This document shows, piece by piece, positions 43,168-50,629 of a stretch of 64,000 nt of DNA. Numbering within the stretch: the stretch's first letter is position 1; every line of letters starts with the position of its first letter. This DNA is from a bacterium (GTDB lineage: Bacteria; Vulcanimicrobiota; Vulcanimicrobiia; Vulcanimicrobiales; Vulcanimicrobiaceae), in NCBI GenBank assembly GCA_021832345.1, contig JAKBKY010000002.1, forward strand, positions 62,001-126,000. Reading direction: 5' to 3'. Under the pieces are notes generated by a model. It searched no databases, was not told the DNA's origin, and saw only the letters and a list, made by a program, of their open reading frames with translations. The position numbers and the translations under genes were made by a program.

Positions 43168-44229
43168 CTAGGCGACGATGCGCAGTCCCAACCGGGCGTC
43201 GATCTCGCCGATGCGCGCACAGGTCGCCCCAGTGGCGTGGAGCGCGCGCTCGTAGGCCGCTGCTTCATGCGGCGCTAAGGCCACCAGCAGACCGCCGGAG
43301 GTCTGTGCATCGCAGAGCAGGAGGCGCAGACTTGGGTCGATCTCTTCGGCGAAGGTGACGCCCTTCTCCAGGGCCGCCTGAAGGTTGGCTCTGGAGCCGC
43401 CCGGTGCCCATTCCGCGGCAAGATCGAGGGCCAGCGGCAGTGACGGAACGCCGGGCGCATGTAGCGTCGCTCCGACGCCGGCGCCACCCAGCATCTCGCA
43501 CAGATGCCCGAGCAGGCCGAACCCGGTGACGTCCGTGACGGCGTGTGGCTGGAACCCCTCCAGGGCCTGCGCCGCAGCCTTGTTGAGCGTCGCCATGGAG
43601 TCGATGGCCGGTTGCAGGGACTGGGCATCGATCGCGTCGCTGCGTCGTGCGGTCGTGAGGATGCCGGTTCCGATCGGCTTGGTGAGGAGCAGCAGGTCGC
43701 CCGGGCGGGCGGTGGAGTTGCGCCAGATGCGATCGGGGTGGACGATGCCGGTGACCGAGAGCCCGTACTTGGGCTCGGTATCCTTCACGGTATGGCCGCC
43801 GAGGATCGCGATTCCGGCCTCCGCCGCTTTGTCGATGCCGCCGCGCAGGATGGAGGTGATCACCGTGGTGCCGAGATCGACCGGGAAGGCGGCGATCGCC
43901 AGGGCGCAGAGCGGCCGCGCGCCCATCGCGTAGATGTCCGAGAGGGCGTTGGCCGCCGCGATCGCACCGTACTGGTACGGATCATCCACGATCGGCGTAA
44001 AAAAATCGACCGTCTGGACGAGCGCAAGCTCATCGGAGAGCCGGTAGACGCCCGCGTCATCGGCGGTGGCGGTGCCGACCAGGACGTTTGGGTCAACGAT
44101 CGGGGGAAGGCCGCGCAAGACTTGCGCGAGGATGGGTGCGTCCATCTTGGAGGCTCAACCGGCGCAGGCTGCCAGATGCGTCAGTCGCAGCAGATCGCTC
44201 TTGCTGTGGGTGGTTGAGTCAAACTGCAC
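43168..44229 (-). CDS. selD: Selenophosphate synthase, itself a selenocysteine protein (UGA recoded)
   Basis: SelD makes selenophosphate from selenide and ATP. An apparent ATG start at 44145 leaves out the family's N-terminal catalytic segment. Reading the same frame upstream gives LLRLTHLAACAG-U-ASK, then MDAPILAQVLRGLP, with TGA (44157-44155) exactly where SelD has its catalytic Cys or Sec, three residues before the catalytic Lys. A GTG at 44229 opens the frame, making Sec25 and Lys28 in a 353-residue protein (E. coli has Cys17/Lys20 in 347). Later motifs include VQTVDFFTPIVDDPYQYG and ILGGHTVKDTEPKYGLSVTG. It overlaps the EgtB-like gene by 11 bases, so the two form an operon. Confidence 0.9.
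44112..44128 (-). promoter_or_regulatory. Candidate bacterial SECIS hairpin of selD
   Basis: On the minus strand CGCGCAA-GTC-TTGCGCG forms a perfect 7-bp stem with a 3-base loop starting with GU. The loop lies about 33 bases after the UGA, inside the 16-37 base range known for bacterial SECIS elements, which need a G in the apical loop. It overlaps coding sequence, as expected for bacterial SECIS. Confidence 0.65.
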
Positions 44230-45490
44230 AGGTACGCAAACCCGCTATGATGTCCCGCCGTTGCGGCCGGTAGAAGTTCCGCCACCGTGTGGTGACCAGG
44301 CGCGCGCGTGTGCTCCATGCTCCGCCACGCAGCACGTAGTGTGTTCCAAACCAGGGCTCGGAGTACTCCTTGTAGGGCCCCGGCGCAAACCCCGGGTAGG
44401 GTCCAAACGGCGTCGCGGTCCATTCCCAGGCATTGCCGATCATCTGCCGGCATCCGAAGGGGCTCTCTCCCCGCGCAAAGGCCGCTACGTCGACGACGTT
44501 CCCGTACCAGCCATCGAGGTTGGCAAGCGAGGGTCTCGCAGGAGCCTCACCCCAGGGGAAGCGTCGCCGCTCGCCGGTCGCAGCCACCTCCCACTCCGCC
44601 TCGCTTGGAAGCCGGCGCCCCGCCCACGTGCAGAAGGCGTTGGCCTCGAACCAGTTGACGTGGAGGACCGGTTCGCCCGGCACCAGCGGCAGCGTGCGCT
44701 CGAAGTGCCGCCGGTGCCATCCGTCGGCGGCCGGCCTCCAGTGGAGCGGATGCTCGGCCTGCGCGGCGCACCGCCACTCCCAGCCGGCGCGGCTCCAGAG
44801 GCGCTCGTCGCGGTAGCCGCCCGCCTCGACGAAGGCGAGGTACTCGGCGTTGCATACCGCGGTGCGGGCGATCGCAAAGGGCGCGATCTCCACCTCATGC
44901 GCCCACTGCTCGTTGTCGAAGACGAAACCGTCCTCGGGCTGGGCGCCGATCAGATAGCTCCCGCCGGGAATCTGCGCATCGCCGAGCCGGCGGGCCTCAC
45001 TGGGCGGCTTGGCGGCCTTGGAGCCCAGCGCCGGCAGCGGATACCCGACCGTTTGGCGGGTCATGAGCAGCGCTTCGCCGTGCATATCTTCGTGGTAGAG
45101 CGCCAGGCGATAGAAGTACTCGCTGCGTGCGTCCGCGGGGGCATCGCCGATGCGGCGGAGCAGAGCGTCGAGCTGGCGCTGCATGAAGGTCAGCGTGTCG
45201 CGGCGCGACGGCAGGGGCAAGGCCCAGCGATCGTCGTGCGCAATCCGGGCGGAGTCGTAGAGCGCATCGGCATTGGCGATGAGCGGTGGGCGCCCATCGA
45301 GGTGGCGGGCGGTCCAAAACTCGGCGAAATAGGCGATATGCCCCAGCTCCCAACGCAGCGGATTGACGATGTCGAGCAGCGGCATCTCCAGTTGCTCGTC
45401 GGTCAGGTCGGCGACGTAGGAGAGGCTCCGTTCTCGCGCGTCGGCCAGAGCGTGGGCTACGCCATCGGCAAGAGTTCTCGTCGGTTCCAT
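44219..45490 (-). CDS. EgtB-family non-heme iron sulfoxide (or selenoxide) synthase
   Basis: Residues 1-150 are the DinB-like iron-binding domain with H51 in ELGHIAYFAEFW and H133/H137 in YHEDMHGE, at almost the same positions as in characterised EgtB. The C-terminal FGE/sulfatase-modifying-factor domain ends with GNAWEWTATPFGPYPGF, YVLRGGAWSTRARL and RNFYRPQRRDIIAGLRTCAV. EgtB joins a sulfur donor to hercynine in ergothioneine synthesis; the homolog SenA uses a selenosugar to make selenoneine. The direct overlap with selD favours the selenium version, but senB and egtD-type genes are not in the window, so I do not assign a symbol. ATG 45490 was chosen on the position of H51. Confidence 0.88.
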   Translation of the reverse strand: MEPTRTLADGVAHALADARERSLSYVADLTDEQLEMPLLDIVNPLRWELGHIAYFAEFWTARHLDGRPPLIANADALYDSARIAHDDRWALPLPSRRDTLTFMQRQLDALLRRIGDAPADARSEYFYRLALYHEDMHGEALLMTRQTVGYPLPALGSKAAKPPSEARRLGDAQIPGGSYLIGAQPEDGFVFDNEQWAHEVEIAPFAIARTAVCNAEYLAFVEAGGYRDERLWSRAGWEWRCAAQAEHPLHWRPAADGWHRRHFERTLPLVPGEPVLHVNWFEANAFCTWAGRRLPSEAEWEVAATGERRRFPWGEAPARPSLANLDGWYGNVVDVAAFARGESPFGCRQMIGNAWEWTATPFGPYPGFAPGPYKEYSEPWFGTHYVLRGGAWSTRARLVTTRWRNFYRPQRRDIIAGLRTCAV

Positions 45491-45575
45491 GCGGGAAAAA
45501 GTTCGGCGTCGCGTGGATGGAATCCGGGGCAACGGCAGCGAACCGACGCTCGATCGACCCGTGAGGAGAACCCCT

Positions 45576-46403
45576 GTGCGCCGAATCTTCGCCGCCGTGC
45601 TTGTCGCCGTGGTTTCGTGTCTTGCTTCGCCCGCCGCCCGGGCCGCCGGAAATCACGCGCTGCGCGTCGGTTCCGATATCTCCTACGCTCCGCTCGAGTT
45701 CTACGCACAGGGCAGCCGGCATGCGCGCGGATTCGATCTCGACCTGATACGAGCGGTAGCCGGGAAGATGGGGCGCCCGGTGACGATCGTCAATCACGAT
45801 TTCTCAACGCTGCTCTCTGCCGTGCAACAAGGCCGTTTGGACCTGGGGATCTCGGCGATCACCGATACGCGAGCACGCGAGCGGCAGGTGAACTTCGTCG
45901 ACTATCTGTTGGTCGGTACCGGTATGCTCGTGCCGCGCGGCAACCCGCACCATGTCTTCAATCTCGGCGGCCTCTGCGGTTTGACGGTGGATCTGCAGGC
46001 CGGCACGTCGCAGCAAGCTGCGGTCCGCGCGCAGTCGAAGGAGTGTCGTTCGGTGGGCTTGGGTCCGGTCCATATCCTGGCGTTCCCGACCGATGTCGCG
46101 GCCTTTAAAGCCTTTGCGGCAGGCAGGTCCGACGTGCATCTCTCCGATTATCCGGTGGTGGCCTATCTTGCGCTCACGGTGGGTCACGGGAAGCGCTACG
46201 AGGTCGTCGGTCGGCAGTTCTCCGTTGCGCCCTACGGCATTGCGGTGGCAAAGAACCGTCCGGCACTCCTCGCGGCGGTGCGCCGTGCGCTGCAGGGTGT
46301 GATCGCCGACGGCACCTACGACCGCCTGCTCAAAAAGTGGGGGCTGGTCCAAGCGGCGCTGCGCTCGGTTCCCATCAACGCGGGCCCGCTCTTCGAGCGC
46401 TAG
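45576..46403 (+). CDS. Periplasmic amino-acid ABC-type substrate-binding protein
   Basis: A 275-residue type 3 solute-binding protein. The signal peptide (IFAAVLVAVVSCLASPAARAAG) is followed by LRVGSDISYAPLEFYAQGS, RGFDLDLIRAVAGKMG, and DLGISAITDTRARERQVNFVDY, the polar amino-acid (GlnH/HisJ) pattern. GTG 45576, behind GAGGAGAA, was preferred to the upstream frame. Two cysteines in the middle (GLCGLTV and KECRSVG) may pair. It is divergent from the EgtB-like gene (85 bases). No permease or ATPase gene is adjacent, so it is an orphan binding protein. Confidence 0.85.
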   Translation: MRRIFAAVLVAVVSCLASPAARAAGNHALRVGSDISYAPLEFYAQGSRHARGFDLDLIRAVAGKMGRPVTIVNHDFSTLLSAVQQGRLDLGISAITDTRARERQVNFVDYLLVGTGMLVPRGNPHHVFNLGGLCGLTVDLQAGTSQQAAVRAQSKECRSVGLGPVHILAFPTDVAAFKAFAAGRSDVHLSDYPVVAYLALTVGHGKRYEVVGRQFSVAPYGIAVAKNRPALLAAVRRALQGVIADGTYDRLLKKWGLVQAALRSVPINAGPLFER

Positions 46404-46536
46404 GCCGTCACGCTTAGGGCGAGAGCGTTCGCCGGAAGAAGTCCACCTCTGGTTTGACGGTCGCGAACGAGACCTCGTGACCGGGCGATACCGTGCCATA
46501 GGATGCTCTAAACGGCTCGACTGCGAAGCAGCCCGG

Positions 46537-47205
46537 ATGGTCAAGCCGCCGGAACCTCGTTGGCACGCGTCGATCGTGGTGCTGCTGACGATCCTCCTCT
46601 ACGTTACGCTTCCCTCAAAGCTGACGCTGGGCCCCGTCTGGGCCTTTCCCCTGGTGGTCTTAGTGCTGCTGGTTCCGCTCTCGATCTTCGCTCCATACCG
46701 GCGCGTTGAGAGCCCGTTGCAGCGTGGCACCTCGATCGTCTTGATCGCGATCGTCAACCTGTTCAATGTTGCCTCGGTGATCGAGCTGATCTTCGATCTC
46801 GTCTTTCGCGGCGGCAAGGGCGCGCTCAGTGGGCAGCATCTGTTGTTGGCCGGCGGCCAGATTTGGCTCACGAATATCCTCGTGTTCTCGCTGTGGTATT
46901 GGGAACTCGACGGCGGGGGACCGCAGGTGCGGGACGGCGCACGCAGCGAGAACGAGCTGGCGAAGGCCGACTTTCTCTTTACCGCGATGCTGGCGGATTA
47001 TCGCAAGAGCGCCCTCATCGATCCGGCGTGGAAGCCGATGCTGCTGGACTACCTCTACTTGGCGTTTACCAACGCGCTGGCGTTTAGTCCAACCGACACG
47101 TTTCCCATGACCGGCATGGCGAAGGTGCTCATGATGGCCGAAGCGGTGATCTCGTTTGTCACGATGGCCGTCGTCGTCTCGCGCGCCGTCAATATTATTT
47201 CATGA
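46537..47205 (+). CDS. DUF1345-like integral membrane protein
   Basis: A 222-residue protein with about six hydrophobic segments (SIVVLLTILLYVTLPSKLTL first). The C-terminal DYLYLAFTNALAFSPTDTFP then MMAEAVISFVTMAVVVSRAVNII resembles the DUF1345/small ion-channel-like pattern. No function is known. ATG 46537 was preferred to GTG 46477 because the extra 20 residues are not hydrophobic and have no family similarity. Confidence 0.6.
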   Translation: MVKPPEPRWHASIVVLLTILLYVTLPSKLTLGPVWAFPLVVLVLLVPLSIFAPYRRVESPLQRGTSIVLIAIVNLFNVASVIELIFDLVFRGGKGALSGQHLLLAGGQIWLTNILVFSLWYWELDGGGPQVRDGARSENELAKADFLFTAMLADYRKSALIDPAWKPMLLDYLYLAFTNALAFSPTDTFPMTGMAKVLMMAEAVISFVTMAVVVSRAVNIIS

Positions 47206-47289
47206 GCGCCGCCTGGGCTGCAACGCCCGGCCGGCGAACGCGGTTGTAGGGCGCAAGCGTGAGGACGCCGAACCGACCGCCGAGAGCCG

Positions 47290-47363
47290 GCGGGTATGAT
47301 GTAATGGCAGCCTGCGACCTTCCCAAGGTTGACGCGTGGGTTCGATTCCCACTACCCGCTCCA
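47290..47363 (+). tRNA. tRNA-Gly (CCC)
   Basis: Acceptor GCGGGTA pairs with TACCCGC, anticodon stem CGACC/GGTTG holds loop TTCCCAA (anticodon CCC), the T-loop is TTCGATT, and CCA is encoded. Confidence 0.95.
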
Positions 47364-47370
47364 TCTCTCC

Positions 47371-47445
47371 GGCGACGTAGCCAAGTGGTAAGGCAGGGCT
47401 CTGCAAAAGCCCCATTCGGCAGTTCAAATCTGCCCGTCGCCTCCA
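47371..47445 (+). tRNA. tRNA-Cys (GCA)
   Basis: Acceptor GGCGACG pairs with CGTCGCC, anticodon stem GGGCT/AGCCC holds loop CTGCAAA (anticodon GCA), the T-loop is TTCAAAT, and CCA is encoded. It follows tRNA-Gly by seven bases and precedes panE by 22. Confidence 0.95.
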
Positions 47446-47467
47446 AACCTTTCGCAGGAGCGGGCTC

Positions 47468-48454
47468 GTGCGCATAGCCATCGTCGGCGCCGGCGGCATC
47501 GGCGGCTTTCTCGCCGCCGCGTTGGCCCGGTCAGGGTTCAACGTGGGTGTCGTTGCGCGTGGCGCGCATCTCGATGCGATTCAGGCGCGCGGCCTGCGCG
47601 TCGAGAGTACGCTCGGCGCATTCGTCGTTCACGTGAAGGCAAGCGATCGGCTCTCCGAGCTTGGAGCGCGCGATCTATTGCTCTTGACGTTCAAGGCCCA
47701 CCAGTGGCCGGCGCTTCTGCCGCAGATCGCGCAGGCTGCGCGCGCGGGCGCCATCCTGGTGACGTTGCAGAACGGCGTTCCATTCTGGTTTACCGGCGGG
47801 CCGGCGCTTGAGTCGGTCGATCCGGGCGGACGGATCGGCGACGCCCTGGCCGGAGCACGGATACTCGGGGGCGTCGTGCATCTCTCCGGCCGGCTTCGCT
47901 CCCCCGGCGTCGTGGAGCAGAGCGGCGGCCTGCGCTACGTTCTGGGCGATCCGGACGGCACGCGCGGCGGCGATGCGCAGGCGGTCGTCGAACTCTTTCG
48001 TTCGGCGGGGCTGGAGCCGGAGCTCGATGCGAACATTCGTCGCCCGGTCTGGGGCAAGCTGGTCAACAACGTCGGCTTGAATCCAACCAGCGCTCTGACG
48101 CGAGCGACGATTGCACCGATGCTGGCCGATTCGAGCGTGCGCGAGATCGTCGCCGGATTGATGGGCGAAGCGCTGGCCGTCGGCCGCGCACTCGGCGTGG
48201 CTTCGCTCGACGATGACGTTCAAACGCGCATGGGGTATGCGGCTCGCCTCAATGACGTGCGCACCTCCATGCTGCAAGATATCGAAGCCGGGAGGAAGAC
48301 GGAGCTCGATCCGATCCTCGGAGCCGTCTTGGAGTTAGCGACGCGTTGCCGCATTGACACGCCGCTGATCCGGACGATCTATGCGCTGACGCGGCAACTG
48401 GAGCAGTCGGTGCTCGGGATGCAGGCCGGGCAAGCGGATCGGCCCGCGCGTTGA
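47468..48454 (+). CDS. panE: Ketopantoate reductase
   Basis: PanE reduces ketopantoate to pantoate with NADPH, the step after PanB. The N-terminal Rossmann motif IVGAGGIGGFLAAALA, the catalytic lysine segment WGKLVNNVGLNPTSALT and the C-terminal SMLQDIEAGRKTELDPILG are all present. Length is 328 residues with a GTG start. Its stop overlaps recG by TTGA. Confidence 0.93.
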   Translation: MRIAIVGAGGIGGFLAAALARSGFNVGVVARGAHLDAIQARGLRVESTLGAFVVHVKASDRLSELGARDLLLLTFKAHQWPALLPQIAQAARAGAILVTLQNGVPFWFTGGPALESVDPGGRIGDALAGARILGGVVHLSGRLRSPGVVEQSGGLRYVLGDPDGTRGGDAQAVVELFRSAGLEPELDANIRRPVWGKLVNNVGLNPTSALTRATIAPMLADSSVREIVAGLMGEALAVGRALGVASLDDDVQTRMGYAARLNDVRTSMLQDIEAGRKTELDPILGAVLELATRCRIDTPLIRTIYALTRQLEQSVLGMQAGQADRPAR

Positions 48455-50502
48455 CCTTGGTTCGCGATCTGGCGGGAGTTGGGGCTAAGACGGCGGCGCT
48501 CTTCGAAGAGCTGGGAGTGGTTAGCGCGGCCGATCTGCTCGAACACTTTCCATTCCGCTACGACGATCTGCGTGAGCCGACGCCGGCTGCACGGCTCGGT
48601 CTGGTGTTGGGCGGAGAAGAGAATGCGGTTGGGACGATCGTTGCGCTGCGTGAGCGGCGCGCGCGTGGGCTTGAGATCGTCGAGGCGACGTTGCGCGATG
48701 AGAGCGGCACGTTCCAAGCCAAGTGGATCGGGCGCAATCGGTATGTCGTTGGACGCTTCTCGCGAGGGCTGCGGCTCTTCGTGCGCGGTCGTACCGAACG
48801 CACGATGGCCGGCGCAACCATGAACGTCACCGCACACGCGATCTTGCCCGAGGGCGAAGCCTACCACGGCGCGTTGGTGCCGATCTATCCGGCCGGCAAG
48901 GAGTTGCCCTCACGTAAGATCGCGCAGGTCGTCAAGAAGAATCTCCCGGCGCTGCTCTCCTCTTTACCCGACGACCCGTTGCCGGTTCGCCTCGCGCAGG
49001 AGTTGCACTTCCCTGCTTTGGAGCAGGCCTATCGTAACGTCCATGCGCCGCAAACCCCGCAGGAGGCCGATGCCGCGCGCCGGCGTTTCATCTTTGCGGA
49101 GTTCCTGGTCCTGGCAAGCGGAGCGCAGTTGGCGCGCAGCCGCCGCGAACAAGAGGCCGGTGCGCGGCCGCTCATCGCCTCTGACGGCATGCTCGAAAAC
49201 TTTCAAGGTGCGCTGGCCTTTAGGCTCACTTCGGCGCAAGCGCGAGTCATCGGCGAGATTTGGAGCGACATGGCGCGCGAGATTCCGATGAATCGCTTGT
49301 TGCAAGGCGATGTCGGCAGCGGCAAGACGCTGGTGGCGGCGGCAGCGATTCTGCTCGCTGCGCGCAACGACGCGCAGGCCGCGCTGATGGCACCGACCGA
49401 GATCCTGGCCATGCAGCACGCCGCCAAGCTTGCGCCCTTGCTGCTGCCCTTCGGCATTACCGTCGAAGTAGTCTTGGGCGCGCAGAGCGCGGGCTCACGC
49501 TCGAGTGCAGTCGATCGCCTGGCTTCGGGAGCGGCGTCCTTAGCGATCGGAACGCACGCTCTGCTGACGCAAGGCGTGGAGTTTGCACGGTTGGGTCTGG
49601 TGGTGATCGACGAACAGCACCGATTCGGCGTTGAACAGCGCGCGACGTTGCGCGCCAAGGGTGGAACTCCGCACACGCTGCACATGACCGCCACGCCGAT
49701 TCCCAGAACGCTCGCGCAGTCGATCTACGCCGATCTCGACATCTCGACCATCGACGAACTCCCGCCGGGGCGTACGCCGATCCAGACCTACGCGCTACGC
49801 CGCAGTCGCCTGGATCGCGTCTACGCGCTGATGCGCAAGCAGGTTGAGGCCGGCCACCAAGTCTATGTGGTGGCACCGGCCATCGAAGAGTCCGAGTCGG
49901 AGTTGACGAGCGCTTTGGTCGAAGCGGAGCGGTTTCAGCGGGAGATCTTTGCGGATCTGCGCGTCGAGGTGCTGCACGGCCGGCTGCCGGCCCGCGAGAA
50001 GGAGGCGGTGATGAAGCGCTTCGTGCGCGGCGAGGTCGATGTCTTGGTCGCGACCACGGTGGTCGAGGTGGGGGTGGATGTCGCCAACGCCACGACCATG
50101 GTGATTCTCGATGCACATCGCTATGGACTCGCCCAGTTGCACCAGTTGCGCGGGCGCGTGGGCCGCGGCGCGGTCGCCTCGTACTGTATCCTCGTGACGC
50201 CCGATGATGCGGCCGACGCGCAACGCTTGGCGATCCTGACGCAATCGAGCGACGGCTTTGCCATCGCCGAAGAAGACCTGCGCCTGCGCGGGCCGGGGCA
50301 GTTCTCGGGCACCGTTCAGGCCGGCAAAGACACCTTGCGCCACGCCGACTTTGCGCGCGATGTGCTCCTGTACCGGCAGGCGAGAGCGGTCGCGCAGCGC
50401 ATTCTCACCGAAGACCCGGAGCTCACGACGCCCGAGTACCGAGGCCTGCGCCGGGCGCTTGAGGCAGCCCCGAGCCTGCGTGCGCTGCTGCTCTCTTCAT
50501 AA
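48451..50502 (+). CDS. recG: ATP-dependent DNA helicase RecG
   Basis: RecG remodels stalled replication forks and recombination intermediates. The wedge domain is recognisable at VRDLAGVGAKTAALFEELGV and LLEHFPFRYDD. Helicase motifs are all there: GDVGSGKTLVAAAA (Walker A), VIDEQHRFGVEQR (motif II), HMTATPIPRTLA (III), and VATTVVEVGVDV and QLHQLRGRVGRG (V, VI). The start is TTG overlapping the panE stop, and 683 residues is normal. Confidence 0.96.
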   Translation: MTLVRDLAGVGAKTAALFEELGVVSAADLLEHFPFRYDDLREPTPAARLGLVLGGEENAVGTIVALRERRARGLEIVEATLRDESGTFQAKWIGRNRYVVGRFSRGLRLFVRGRTERTMAGATMNVTAHAILPEGEAYHGALVPIYPAGKELPSRKIAQVVKKNLPALLSSLPDDPLPVRLAQELHFPALEQAYRNVHAPQTPQEADAARRRFIFAEFLVLASGAQLARSRREQEAGARPLIASDGMLENFQGALAFRLTSAQARVIGEIWSDMAREIPMNRLLQGDVGSGKTLVAAAAILLAARNDAQAALMAPTEILAMQHAAKLAPLLLPFGITVEVVLGAQSAGSRSSAVDRLASGAASLAIGTHALLTQGVEFARLGLVVIDEQHRFGVEQRATLRAKGGTPHTLHMTATPIPRTLAQSIYADLDISTIDELPPGRTPIQTYALRRSRLDRVYALMRKQVEAGHQVYVVAPAIEESESELTSALVEAERFQREIFADLRVEVLHGRLPAREKEAVMKRFVRGEVDVLVATTVVEVGVDVANATTMVILDAHRYGLAQLHQLRGRVGRGAVASYCILVTPDDAADAQRLAILTQSSDGFAIAEEDLRLRGPGQFSGTVQAGKDTLRHADFARDVLLYRQARAVAQRILTEDPELTTPEYRGLRRALEAAPSLRALLLSS

Positions 50503-50629
50503 GCTCTAGATGGGACTTAGGCTCCTACCGGCAGGCCGGCCGCCGAGGACGAGGCCAAGCGCGAAACCTTGGCGTAGACCCCGCAGTACAGTCGTTAACG
50601 CTTCCGTTGCTGCCCATAGAAAGGCTTCC

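Noticed and set aside
43168-44145. selD starting at ATG 44145
   Set aside because: It would remove the catalytic Cys/Sec-containing N-terminus; the upstream frame across the TGA aligns with the family.
44219-45490. Naming the EgtB-like gene senA or egtB
   Set aside because: Family motifs fit both; without senB or egtD nearby the substrate is not settled, so the symbol is left blank.
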